DNA from: Bacteroides sp. OM05-12
GTDB taxonomy: Bacteria; Bacteroidota; Bacteroidia; Bacteroidales; Bacteroidaceae
NCBI RefSeq assembly: GCF_003438995.1
Contig: NZ_QSUN01000016.1
Coordinates: forward strand, 19,284-83,283
Direction of reading: 5' to 3'
DNA length: 64,000 nt
Below the pieces are notes generated by a model, which saw only the letters and a list, made by a program, of their open reading frames with translations, ran no database searches and was not told the DNA's origin. The stretch's first letter is position 1; the number at the start of each line of letters is the position of its first letter. The translations under genes and the position numbers were made by a program. Below are positions 18,674-27,833 of this stretch, one piece after another.

Positions 18674-19492
18674 ATGAAAATGAAGAATTTTACTATGTTA
18701 TTGGCGGCATTATCAGTGGGTACGTTTGCTAATGCGCAAGATCCGGTTTTAAATAACCCGGTAAAGGATGGTCACATGATTATTCAGTGGGATTATGCAA
18801 ATGGTAAATTTGCCGAAGATGTAAATTTTGAGATAGATGAAACATTTGTTTATGCTCTGGATATAACTGGTACTCCTTTGGTAGATTGGATTGCCAGTGC
18901 TCCCGCTGGTATTACAAGGTCTGTAGGATGTACATTTTGGACTAATTATTCAGATCAAGGAACATGTGATGCGCGTTTAATAAAGATTAAAGGCAATATC
19001 TATGGTGCAACATTTAATCTTAAGCAATTCATAAAAACCAGAGCCCTTGAGCCTATGTTAGGTTTGCAGGAAGATGGAAGTTATTTAGCTACGGTTGCCG
19101 GTACTGTTACTGAAGTTTATTGTAATGTTTTCGGTTTTGGCTGGGAAGGAGTAGAATGGGGAAAAGAATGGTGGCAATTGGCAATGCCTGTTGCTGTATC
19201 TACAGTTACCCTTCCGTATACCGGTACTAAAACAGGTGATGAATTTTATAAAAATGATTATGATGATTCTAACTTCTTCCCCGGAGGCTTTAATGATTGG
19301 CAAGGATATGCTGCTCCGGGTGTAGTTCCTACGGCTATTGGTAGCAAAACAGTATCCTCTTCTCCGGTTGTAGGGTATGAATATTATAATATGGTAGGAC
19401 AAAAACTAGCTGTTGCTCCGGTAAAGGGACTTTATATTGAGAGAATAGTCAGAGCGGACGGAACATCAGAGTCTAATAAAATATTGAACTAA
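18674..19492 (+). CDS. Secreted protein of unknown function, first gene of the SusCD operon
   Basis: The 272-residue protein has a signal peptide (1-21, ending FANAQ). It has no lipobox, so it is not a usual SusE/SusF lipoprotein. The middle is rich in Gly and aromatic residues (QWDYANGKF, FGFGWEGVEWGKEWWQ), suggesting a beta-rich glycan-binding fold, but I recognise no family. The end (YEYYNMVGQKL, KGLYIERIV, SNKILN) resembles a short type IX sorting tail. It stands 149 bp before susC and is probably co-transcribed. Binding or presentation of the glucan is a guess from context. Confidence 0.65.
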   Translation: MKMKNFTMLLAALSVGTFANAQDPVLNNPVKDGHMIIQWDYANGKFAEDVNFEIDETFVYALDITGTPLVDWIASAPAGITRSVGCTFWTNYSDQGTCDARLIKIKGNIYGATFNLKQFIKTRALEPMLGLQEDGSYLATVAGTVTEVYCNVFGFGWEGVEWGKEWWQLAMPVAVSTVTLPYTGTKTGDEFYKNDYDDSNFFPGGFNDWQGYAAPGVVPTAIGSKTVSSSPVVGYEYYNMVGQKLAVAPVKGLYIERIVRADGTSESNKILN

Positions 19493-19641
19493 AAAAGGTA
19501 AATAGGTTGTTTCAGGATTTTTAGATAAGCAAAGTTTGAAATATTAACTTTGCTTACTTTGATTAGTATGTTATGATATTCTAAGTAAAGTATTCTATAA
19601 TGCTTTCTTAGTATATCTTTATTAACCCAATAATTGAGTAT

Positions 19642-22600
19642 ATGAAAAACAAATTAAGATTATTTCTTTTTCTGATTGTCGGTTTTTGTAGTTTGGCTTT
19701 TATTCAAACTTATGCACAGACAAATGGGAAAAGAATTTCAGGAACTGTATTTGATTCTAATAATGAGATTGTTATAGGGGCTGCTGTCAGTGTTGTGGGC
19801 ACTACTACCGGAGTTGTAACTGATATTGACGGTAAATTTGTTTTGACAGTGCCTGTGGGGAGTACAATTAAAGTGACTTATCTTGGTTATGCTCCTTATC
19901 AGGAAAAAGTTATTGCTTCCAAGAATGTTTATAACGTAGTGCTAAAAGAGGATTATCAGGCATTGGATGAGGTTGTCGTTGTTGGATATGGAACTCAAAA
20001 GCGTTCGGAATTAACCGGGGCAATAACTACGGTCAAGTCCGATGAAATAAAAGATTTCTCAGCCAAAAGTATAGCAGAGGCTCTTACGGGTATGGCTGCC
20101 GGAGTAATGGTAACTAAAGGAAGCGGTTCGCCGGGAGAGACTCCGGATATTATAATTCGCGGTGCGGCTTCAGTAAATGGAATGTCTCCTTTGTACATTG
20201 TCGACGGCGTGAAACAAGGTACAGGTTTTGAGTTCAATATGCGTGATGTGGAGTCTATTGAAATCTTAAAAGATGCGGGTTCATGCGCTATTTATGGTGC
20301 ACAGGCTGCCGGAGGTGTTATCCTTATTACAACAAAACGTGGCTCACAAGGAGAAAAAACTACAATAAACGCCAATGCGCGATTTGGAATCCGTAATATT
20401 TATACTGATATTAAGCTGCTGAACAGAGATGATTTCATCCGTGCCAAAGGTTATCAAGGAGCAGATATTCTAAGTTTTGAAGGCGTAGGAGATAAATCGG
20501 AATTACCGGATGTTGATTGGATGGATGTGATGTATGATACGGGCATAGAACAAGAGTATAATATTTCAATATCCGGCTCTACAAAGAAATCAAATTTCTT
20601 TTTGTCCGGTGGCTATTATAGTGAGGAAGGTGTTTTTCTGGACACAAAAGCAGACCGTTTCTCACTTCGAACTAATTTCGATTATACAATAAATAAGCAT
20701 GTAACAATCGGTACATCTTTATATGGTAATTTGAGAAAAAATAATCCGGCTAAAGTATATTCTGTATATACAAATGCAATGCCGTTTCGTACGGTTCCTA
20801 CAATGAAGCCGGTGGATGAAGATGGAAAATTTTCCATGACCCCTTCTTATTTGAATGGTCCTAATCTTTATGGAAATGAAATGACTTATCATTATAGAGA
20901 TAACAATTATAGCTTGAACGCATTGGTTTATGCTAATGTTAATATTATCAAGGGACTGGACTTTAAAATAAACGCAGCCGGAAAGTTTTACGGATTCTCT
21001 AATAATGCATTTTCCGAAGCCTTTAATTTTAGAGCTGTTACAGAAAATGAATGGATGCAGGCTAAAGCCGGAACTTCTCAGGAGCTGACTTATAATGCGA
21101 CTTTAACTTATGACAGGACATTTGGAGATCATGGCATTAAAGTGATGATCGGTACGGAGGCTACGAAATATGACGGCTATAATATAACGACAAATGCGAA
21201 TGATTTTCCTGTTAAGATAGCAGAATCATTGAATCTTTCTTCCAATCCCGATAAAACAGCTTCAGACTTTATAGGAGTGGGCAGAGCTATGTCTTTCTTC
21301 GGTCGAATCAATTATTCTTATATGGGAAAATATCTTCTTACTGCTAATTTGCGTAGAGACGGTTCGGATAGATTCGGTCCTAAAAATCGTTGGGGTACGT
21401 TCCCTTCCGTCAATGGAGCATGGAGAATGAGTGAAGAATCTTTTATTAAGAATAATTTGTCTTGGCTCTCCAATGCTAAACTGCGAGCCAGCTGGGGTAT
21501 CTTAGGTAATGACGGTATTGCACAGTTTTTGTATGAAGAAGCCTATGTAGGTGACCAGATTGTATATGACTTTGGAGGCAAAGGACAAGTACAAGGTTGG
21601 GCGAACTTTAAAGTGCCAAATGAGAAAATAAAATGGGAAGAAGTGCATCAGACGGATATTGGAGTTGACCTCGGATTCCTGAATAATAGATTGACAGTGA
21701 CTTATGACTATTATAATCGCCAAACCAAAGATATGCTTTATTGGCGTATCGTACCATTGGCAAGCGGTATAGGTTATTATACTGATATGAATACCAAGAT
21801 GCCGATTAATATAGGTAAAGTGGAAAATATAGGGCATGAAATCTCTGTAACTTGGAATGACCGTAGAGGCGGATTTAATTATATGGTTGGTGTTAATGCT
21901 TCTTTCAATAGAAATAAAGTTCGTCAGTTAGGTGAAGAAGGAGCTGCTCCGTTGGTATATGGTATAAATCGTACTGAAAATGGTAAGGCGATGGGATTAC
22001 TTTACGGCTATAAGGCTGTTGGAATCTTCCAGAGTCAGGAGCAGGTTGATGAATATAATGCTAAGGCTCAGGCCATGGGCCGGAATTATTATTGGAAAGA
22101 AAAAACAGGTGTAGGGGATTTGATTTATGATGATTGTGGAAAAGGTTATGTTGATGAAAGTTGTCAGACGTATATCGGTAATCCTTGGCCTAAAATGTTT
22201 TATGGCATTAATCTCAAATTAGAATATAAAGGCTTTGATTTAGCGCTACTTTTCCAAGGGGCTACAGGCTTTGATATTTATAATGGAGTAAAAAGGTATA
22301 CGCAGAATTTCGGTGATGACGGCAATACCACAAAAGATATTTTCAAGAATTCATTCTTTGGTGAGAACGGTTTGACGGATATGCCGCGTTGCGGGACATT
22401 TGATGAAGAGAACCAATGGGTGGGAGATCCTAGCCAGAATTATTCCACAGTATCTTCATTTTGGGTAGAAAGTGGTAATTATCTGAAATTGAAAAATCTT
22501 GTTTTTGGTTATTCTCTACCTAAGAATTTGTTGAAGAAAGCCTCAATAGAGAATGTTCGTGTATATTTCAGTGCATCTAACTTGTTTACTATTACAAAAT

Positions 22601-22734
22601 ATTCCGGTATCGATCCTGAAATAGCCGGAACTTCGAATAGTGGCAGTCAAAGTGTTTTGGAACGTGGAGTAGATAGATATGACCGTTATTTACCTTCCCG
22701 TTTGATTTCATTTGGTATAGATTTGACCTTTTAG
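19642..22734 (+). CDS. susC: SusC-family TonB-dependent outer-membrane glycan transporter
   Basis: The 1030-residue protein has a signal peptide (1-26), a carboxypeptidase-regulatory-like domain (about 31-110, RISGTVFDSNNEIVIGAAV), the TonB-box region EVVVVGYGTQKRSELTGA, a plug domain (about 115-240, with PLYIVDGVKQG and IEILKDAGSCAIYGAQAAGG) and a long beta-barrel ending in an aromatic residue (FGIDLTF). It imports oligosaccharides across the outer membrane using TonB energy. Its SusD partner starts 29 bp downstream. With GH87-like and GH97 enzymes around it, the cargo is probably an alpha-glucan fragment. Confidence 0.93.
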   Translation: MKNKLRLFLFLIVGFCSLAFIQTYAQTNGKRISGTVFDSNNEIVIGAAVSVVGTTTGVVTDIDGKFVLTVPVGSTIKVTYLGYAPYQEKVIASKNVYNVVLKEDYQALDEVVVVGYGTQKRSELTGAITTVKSDEIKDFSAKSIAEALTGMAAGVMVTKGSGSPGETPDIIIRGAASVNGMSPLYIVDGVKQGTGFEFNMRDVESIEILKDAGSCAIYGAQAAGGVILITTKRGSQGEKTTINANARFGIRNIYTDIKLLNRDDFIRAKGYQGADILSFEGVGDKSELPDVDWMDVMYDTGIEQEYNISISGSTKKSNFFLSGGYYSEEGVFLDTKADRFSLRTNFDYTINKHVTIGTSLYGNLRKNNPAKVYSVYTNAMPFRTVPTMKPVDEDGKFSMTPSYLNGPNLYGNEMTYHYRDNNYSLNALVYANVNIIKGLDFKINAAGKFYGFSNNAFSEAFNFRAVTENEWMQAKAGTSQELTYNATLTYDRTFGDHGIKVMIGTEATKYDGYNITTNANDFPVKIAESLNLSSNPDKTASDFIGVGRAMSFFGRINYSYMGKYLLTANLRRDGSDRFGPKNRWGTFPSVNGAWRMSEESFIKNNLSWLSNAKLRASWGILGNDGIAQFLYEEAYVGDQIVYDFGGKGQVQGWANFKVPNEKIKWEEVHQTDIGVDLGFLNNRLTVTYDYYNRQTKDMLYWRIVPLASGIGYYTDMNTKMPINIGKVENIGHEISVTWNDRRGGFNYMVGVNASFNRNKVRQLGEEGAAPLVYGINRTENGKAMGLLYGYKAVGIFQSQEQVDEYNAKAQAMGRNYYWKEKTGVGDLIYDDCGKGYVDESCQTYIGNPWPKMFYGINLKLEYKGFDLALLFQGATGFDIYNGVKRYTQNFGDDGNTTKDIFKNSFFGENGLTDMPRCGTFDEENQWVGDPSQNYSTVSSFWVESGNYLKLKNLVFGYSLPKNLLKKASIENVRVYFSASNLFTITKYSGIDPEIAGTSNSGSQSVLERGVDRYDRYLPSRLISFGIDLTF

Positions 22735-22763
22735 TTAATCACAATAAGAAATAACGAATTATT

Positions 22764-24560
22764 ATGAAGAATAAGATTAATCGATTTATATACACAGCTT
22801 TTCTGGCTACGACTTTAGTAGGATGTTCAGATTTCTTTGAAGTCACAGATAAAGGCTCTATATCTCCTGATATATTTCCGACGACTTTAGATCAGGTAGA
22901 TTTAATGTTGAATGCAAGTTATGCCGGAAGTCATACAAAAGGATTGTATACTTTTTATTGGTTTCCGATGGGGGTTTATCTTTATGATAATACTTCCAAT
23001 ACGGATGCGACCTATGATAGTAGGGCGAATCAGATGAGCAATAATACCGATACGGATTGCGAATATAATGCTCAAACTTATTGCGATGTGTTGCGATGGA
23101 TAGAGCTGTCTAATGCAGCTTTAGAAGGTATCGCTGATTATCGTGAACATTATGCTGTAGAGAATGAAGCTGCCGCTTTGGATTTTATGAAGGGACAAGC
23201 ATTATTTAATCGTGCTTTAGCATATTGGCATGGACAAATATTCTTTGAAATCGAAAGTAAGAAAGATGGATTGGGATTGCCCTTGATAGACAAGGTTCCT
23301 AAAGCTCTTGATGAGATGATGCCGCAACGTGCGACGACCGAACAGACTTGGGATTTTGTGATAGAAACTTTAAAGGATGCGATTTCTTTATTGAAAGGTC
23401 ACAATAGTGATCCTACCCGTGCTACTGAGTGGGCGGCAAAAGGTCTTTTAGCTAAAGTATATATGCAGGCAAGGCGTCCGGTTGAGGCAAAGCCCATACT
23501 CGAAGATATTATCAATAATAGTGGGAAGAAACTGGTTCCTTATTCCGTTTATTCGAATATGTTTTATGCAGATGAAGCGTATGAGTTTAACGAAGAATCA
23601 CTGTATGAGATCGATATGACGATGAATGATAAGCAGAATGGTCCTTGGGGTGGATTTACAACTGGTAGTGGTATGCCGATGGTTTTTGCTCCGTGGCCGC
23701 TTAATCTTGATTTTCGTGATAGACCGTCTACTACGGAATATGATATAATAACCAATTCCACCGGAGGTTGGGGTAATAATTATGTTCACGATAAGAATGT
23801 TCGTCGTTTTGGTTTCGGATTGGGTGCTCCAGGCAATAGAATAAAGAATCCCGATTTTAAAAGTGGTGATCCTCGTTCTATTACGAATTTGCCGTATATC
23901 ATTGATCCTGCTTATTATCAAAGAAGTTTGGAAATTCGCCAAAATAAAGAAGCCGATCCTCGTTTGTATATCAGCGCGGGGCAACCTTATGTGGATACAA
24001 TGAAGGATTCTAAAGGAAAGGTGACATTTTATGATAGATCACCGGGTATGAATAACCAGCCGGATATATTATCATGGAACCATAAGAAATTCACGAATCG
24101 CGAAGGCTTCGAAAATCAGCTGAATTTTAGCAGTCCGGCGAATTATCCAATCATACGTTTGGCTGATATTTATTTACTGTATGCTGAAGTTCTGAAAGAT
24201 TCAGACCCGTCTACTGCATTGGAATATATTAATAAAATACATCGTCGTGCTTATGATTATCCGATAGACCAACCTTCTCCGATAGATTATACAAGTTTGA
24301 CTGACCGGACGAAAGCTGAACCGGATGACCATTTGGCAAATGATCCTTTGAAGTATGAACGTTGGGCAGAGCTATTTGCCGAAGGTCAATGGTGGTTTGA
24401 CATACGACGTTGGGAAATAGGAGAACAGGAAATGAAGTATTTTAAAAATAATAGAAACGGCTCTTTGATTTGGAGAGGTATTGACTGTTATGTACAGCCT
24501 ATTCCTAAAACGGAGATAGAAAGATATAACGGTAATATTAAGCAATCAGGAAATTATTAA
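22764..24560 (+). CDS. susD: SusD/RagB-family surface glycan-binding lipoprotein
   Basis: The 598-residue protein has a lipobox LVGC with Cys21, so it is anchored in the outer membrane. The N-terminal part has the SusD TPR-like pattern (DVLRWIELSNAALEGI, MKGQALFNRALAYWHGQIFFEI). The C-terminal end has the family pattern YPIIRLADIYLLYAEVLK, then ERWAELFAEGQWWFDIRRW. It acts as the lid of the SusC barrel and binds the glycan. Spacing to susC is typical of a co-transcribed pair. A 12-bp inverted repeat lies downstream, before the second GH87-like gene. Confidence 0.93.
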   Translation: MKNKINRFIYTAFLATTLVGCSDFFEVTDKGSISPDIFPTTLDQVDLMLNASYAGSHTKGLYTFYWFPMGVYLYDNTSNTDATYDSRANQMSNNTDTDCEYNAQTYCDVLRWIELSNAALEGIADYREHYAVENEAAALDFMKGQALFNRALAYWHGQIFFEIESKKDGLGLPLIDKVPKALDEMMPQRATTEQTWDFVIETLKDAISLLKGHNSDPTRATEWAAKGLLAKVYMQARRPVEAKPILEDIINNSGKKLVPYSVYSNMFYADEAYEFNEESLYEIDMTMNDKQNGPWGGFTTGSGMPMVFAPWPLNLDFRDRPSTTEYDIITNSTGGWGNNYVHDKNVRRFGFGLGAPGNRIKNPDFKSGDPRSITNLPYIIDPAYYQRSLEIRQNKEADPRLYISAGQPYVDTMKDSKGKVTFYDRSPGMNNQPDILSWNHKKFTNREGFENQLNFSSPANYPIIRLADIYLLYAEVLKDSDPSTALEYINKIHRRAYDYPIDQPSPIDYTSLTDRTKAEPDDHLANDPLKYERWAELFAEGQWWFDIRRWEIGEQEMKYFKNNRNGSLIWRGIDCYVQPIPKTEIERYNGNIKQSGNY

Positions 24561-24607
24561 TCAAAAGATTATAGTCTGATATAACTTAAATAAAAGCGCG
24601 ATCATTA

Positions 24608-24671
24608 GTCATTCGGAATTGAATGATAAATCATAGACGGAAAATATATGAGGTATATTATTCTGAATGAC
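24608..24671. repeat. Inverted repeat between susD and the downstream GH87-like gene
   Basis: Arms GTCATTCGGAAT (24608-24619) and ATTCTGAATGAC (24660-24671) pair over 12 bp with one G-U and enclose 40 nt. There is no U-run after it. It could be an attenuating or mRNA-stabilising hairpin that adjusts expression of the distal enzyme. Confidence 0.4.
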
Positions 24672-24732
24672 AGAAATGGTTGCTGTTTTTATGGTGTTAT
24701 GTTATTGTCTTTTTCTTAATCCATAGATAAGT

Positions 24733-26505
24733 ATGAAGGATAGATATCTGTTAATTGTGCTGTTGATCACAATTTTGGTTCCTATAGGGAAAGTTGCGGC
24801 TCAAAGTGTTGTGTTTCCTGACGATGATAAAGAGCGTGGGTATTATAACCGACCGTATAAAAGGTATGAGGCCGAATCCGGGAAATGCTCGGGTAGTGCA
24901 TTATTCCTGAACCCCACTTATATTCAGACGGAATTGCAGAGTGAAGCATCTAATCAGATGGCAGCCCAATTGATTGAAAAGGGATCATTTGTTCAATGGG
25001 CAAATGATGAAGCGGCTGACGGACTCACCATTCGTTTTTCCCTGCCGGATGGTGAAGACGGTAAAGGAACAAAAGGCACTTTGGCTTTATATGTAAATAA
25101 TGAATATGTACAAGACATAGTTTTGGACTCTTATTGGGCATGGCAGTATGCGTTGAAGAAAGGACAAACGTATCCTGATAATATTCCCGCCGGCAACAAA
25201 TTTGCCAGAATGCGTTTTGATGAGATGCATGTCAGATTAGACCGTAAGATTCCTGATGGAGGCAGCTTCAAGTTGGTGAAAACGGATGATAATCAAATTC
25301 CGTATACAATAGATTTTGTAGAGTTGGAAGCCGTTCCTGAAGCTGTAACGTTTGAATCCATACAAGATGCAAATAAAGTCATGTATCTTCCTTCTGAAGG
25401 GAGGCTTGATCAGTTTATAGCAAAGAATGGTGGAAGAACAATCTATATTCCGGCCGGGAAATATGATGTAGAGGAGCGTATTTCTATTTCGCGACCGAAT
25501 ACAAAAGTAATAGGAGCCGGTATGTGGTATACGGAAATTTACTTTTCGGCTTCTTCGGATAATAAACAGACTTATAATAAAAGAGGCATTGAGGCCGATG
25601 CTGATAATATAGTTTTGGAAGGTTTGTATCTCAATACTGTAAATAATAAGAGATATTATAATGATAATTCCAATTATCAGGTAGGGAAAGGCCTGATGGG
25701 CAGCTTTGGGGCTAATTCTGTTATTAAAAATGTTTGGGTAGAACATTTTGAATGTGGAGGCTGGATTGATGGGACTGATCGCCTGAGAGTATCGCATTGC
25801 CGTTTTCGGAATAATTATGCCGATGGGATAAATTTGTCTTTTGGAAGTCGGAATTCTTTCGTAGAGTATTGCAGCTTCCGTAACAACGGAGATGATGACA
25901 TGGCATCATGGTCACGAGGCCATAAGATGTGTGAGTATATAACCTATCGATATTGTACTGCGGAAAATAACTGGCGTGCATCCAGTGTCGGTTTTTTCGG
26001 TGGAAAAGGTCATAAAGCTCAAAACCTTGTTGTCATTGACCCTATGGAGGCCGGTTTGCGGGTAACTACAGATTTTCCGGGCAGGGAGTTTAGTGACGAG
26101 GATTTTATTGTGTATGATAATATCTCTGTTTATAGAGCGGGATGTCCAAAAGGAATACTGGGAGTCAGTGGTGACATCATTAACGGGAGTGCATCAGGGG
26201 CGATACATATAACCAGTTATTTGCAGTATGATCTTCATCATGTGAAGTTCTCTAATATTGATATTTTTAATTCAAAGGATGTGGCTATTTTCATTGGCTG
26301 TAAGAATAGAAAAAAAATAGATCAGCTTTATCTGGAGAATATTCTAATTGATGGGACACAAGGAGACGGTGTGTATTTTTCTCGTGCAAAGGGTAAAGCG
26401 TTTTATTCTAACTTACAATTTAAAAATGTGAAAGGAAAGAATATAGGAGAAGTATCAAACGGTTTTGAATTCTCTACGGACATTAAAACCGGGCTTCCCC
26501 AATAA
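24733..26505 (+). CDS. GH87-like beta-helix glucanase, second paralogue
   Basis: The 590-residue secreted protein has a signal peptide (1-23, ending KVAAQ), a CBM-like domain (about 33-205) and a beta-helix with YADGINLS and RNNGDDDMASW, the same acid cluster as its paralogue at 16262. The N-terminal halves are very alike (ERGYY...RPYKRYEAE, ELQSEASNQMAAQL), which shows a recent duplication. It ends at EFSTDIKTGLPQ and lacks the sorting-like tail, so the two enzymes may differ in location, one anchored and one free. It lies 172 bp after susD. Confidence 0.65.
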   Translation: MKDRYLLIVLLITILVPIGKVAAQSVVFPDDDKERGYYNRPYKRYEAESGKCSGSALFLNPTYIQTELQSEASNQMAAQLIEKGSFVQWANDEAADGLTIRFSLPDGEDGKGTKGTLALYVNNEYVQDIVLDSYWAWQYALKKGQTYPDNIPAGNKFARMRFDEMHVRLDRKIPDGGSFKLVKTDDNQIPYTIDFVELEAVPEAVTFESIQDANKVMYLPSEGRLDQFIAKNGGRTIYIPAGKYDVEERISISRPNTKVIGAGMWYTEIYFSASSDNKQTYNKRGIEADADNIVLEGLYLNTVNNKRYYNDNSNYQVGKGLMGSFGANSVIKNVWVEHFECGGWIDGTDRLRVSHCRFRNNYADGINLSFGSRNSFVEYCSFRNNGDDDMASWSRGHKMCEYITYRYCTAENNWRASSVGFFGGKGHKAQNLVVIDPMEAGLRVTTDFPGREFSDEDFIVYDNISVYRAGCPKGILGVSGDIINGSASGAIHITSYLQYDLHHVKFSNIDIFNSKDVAIFIGCKNRKKIDQLYLENILIDGTQGDGVYFSRAKGKAFYSNLQFKNVKGKNIGEVSNGFEFSTDIKTGLPQ

Positions 26506-26993
26506 TTATCGGGGATAAGCATAAATCGGATTTTTTATAAAATCATGTGTTATTTATTCGTTTGGGCTTATCTCTTTGTGGGTTGGTGACACCTGTTGTT
26601 CAGCATACGGTCGATTGTCTGCAAACTCCTATCGTTTGCAAACAATCGACCGTATCTTTGTTAACAAACGACCTGATGTTTTTTTCAATCAACCCTATGT
26701 TTTTTTCAAACGACCTGATGTTTTTTAAAAACATCAAGGTGTTTATAAGTGAAATACAGTATAAAAAACGAATTGTCCTCAAATAACCTTCAATCTTTCA
26801 GTTTACTAATTTATGATTGATTATCAGATTGTTATCCTGAACCTTTCTTAGGAAAAAGATTCAGCCGAAGATGAATGATGAGTCTATGTGCTGAATGATT
26901 CTATCTTTCAGGGCAACTCATTCATTATCAGAGTGAAATTAGCAAACTGAAGGATGAAACTTATAGGTAATTATTGCTCTGAGAGTACACAAG
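26506..26993. repeat. Convergent intergenic region with palindromic repeat unit
   Basis: This is a 488-bp gap between two 3' ends. The palindrome CATACGGTCGATTG...CAATCGACCGTAT spans 26604-26655. Its inner 22-bp block (26622-26643) is the exact reverse complement of the block at 12234-12255 and 36447-36468. Next come tandem-like CGACCTGATGTTTTTT segments (about 26668-26740). Reading frames here on both strands have no protein character. The rest of the gap holds nothing I recognise. Confidence 0.7.
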
Positions 26994-27665
26994 TTAGACA
27001 ATGTTACTTGGTGAAGTATTTTCATTTTCACAGTCACTGTCTTTCTTCTCATTTTCTTCTTCCTCTTCATCTTCTTCGTCAGCAAACGGATCCGGCTTTT
27101 GCGGGCCTTTGCCGGCAAAAAGTACAGAAGCTACCATACCTGCGATGGCTCCGCCAAGATGGCCCTCCCAGGAAACCGAATCTCTGGCAAAGAATGGAAG
27201 CATATCCCACACAAGCCCTCCATAGAGGAAAGTAACCAGCAAAGACACTGCTATAAGTGGTACGTGTTTGCGAATGATACCACTAAAAAACAGGAAGAAA
27301 GCAAGACCGTAGATTAATCCGCTTGCACCGACGTGCCAACCCGGTTTCCCGATGATAAAGGTGATGATGCCTCCTAGAATCCATACAAAGAAAAAGATCA
27401 GGGCTCCTAAATCCTTGTAGAAATAGAATAAACACCATAATAGAAAAAGTAAAGGTATTGTGTTGGCAAATAGATGTTTAAAGCTGGCATGTACCAATGG
27501 ATGCGCAAAAATACCAAATACTCCTTTTTTCTCCATGGGGTAAACCCCCAGTCGGGTGAAGTCCCAATCCATACCCGTTTCCAAGACTTTTATCATGTAA
27601 AGGATGAAAATAAAGAAAAGAGGGATAACCATTGCTAGTAAAATACGGCGTATTTCGGGTTTCAT
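26994..27665 (-). CDS. Rhomboid-family intramembrane serine protease
   Basis: The 223-residue protein has about six transmembrane helices. Motifs are HASFKHLFANT (His64, Asn68, oxyanion side), GASGLIYG with catalytic Ser115, and EGHLGGAIAG with catalytic His169. It cleaves substrates within the membrane. The last 35 residues are a highly acidic tail (about 190-223, EEDEEEEENEKKDSD), probably cytoplasmic and possibly disordered. The gene stands alone and divergent from the alpha-glucan operon. Confidence 0.9.
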   Translation of the reverse strand: MKPEIRRILLAMVIPLFFIFILYMIKVLETGMDWDFTRLGVYPMEKKGVFGIFAHPLVHASFKHLFANTIPLLFLLWCLFYFYKDLGALIFFFVWILGGIITFIIGKPGWHVGASGLIYGLAFFLFFSGIIRKHVPLIAVSLLVTFLYGGLVWDMLPFFARDSVSWEGHLGGAIAGMVASVLFAGKGPQKPDPFADEEDEEEEENEKKDSDCENENTSPSNIV

Positions 27666-27740
27666 ACTATTGTTCTTATAAATATTTCTGCAATGCTACG
27701 AATATTTGCGGAAAAAATAAAAAATAATCAGGTAATTAAT

Positions 27741-27770
27741 TTTGCTTTTGTGTTATAATTACTATTTTTG
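27741..27770 (+). promoter_or_regulatory. Sigma-ABfr-type promoter of the alpha-glucan operon
   Basis: TTTG at 27741-27744, an 18-nt gap, then TATTTTTG at 27763-27770, close to the Bacteroides consensus TTTG-N19-21-TAnnTTTG. It lies 63 bp before the ATG of the debranching-enzyme gene. Confidence 0.55.
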
Positions 27771-27833
27771 AGGCACTACAAATGGTTGTAGGGTATATTA
27801 AAGTAAAATTTTAACCTTAAAATATGCACAGCT

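Noticed and set aside
24608..24671. Invertible promoter (phase switch)
   Set aside because: Only about 40 bp lie between the arms, there is no promoter inside, and no invertase gene is near.
26547..26786. Frames on both strands in the 26.6-kb gap
   Set aside because: They are by-products of the palindromic repeat and the T-rich GATGTTTTTT stretches.
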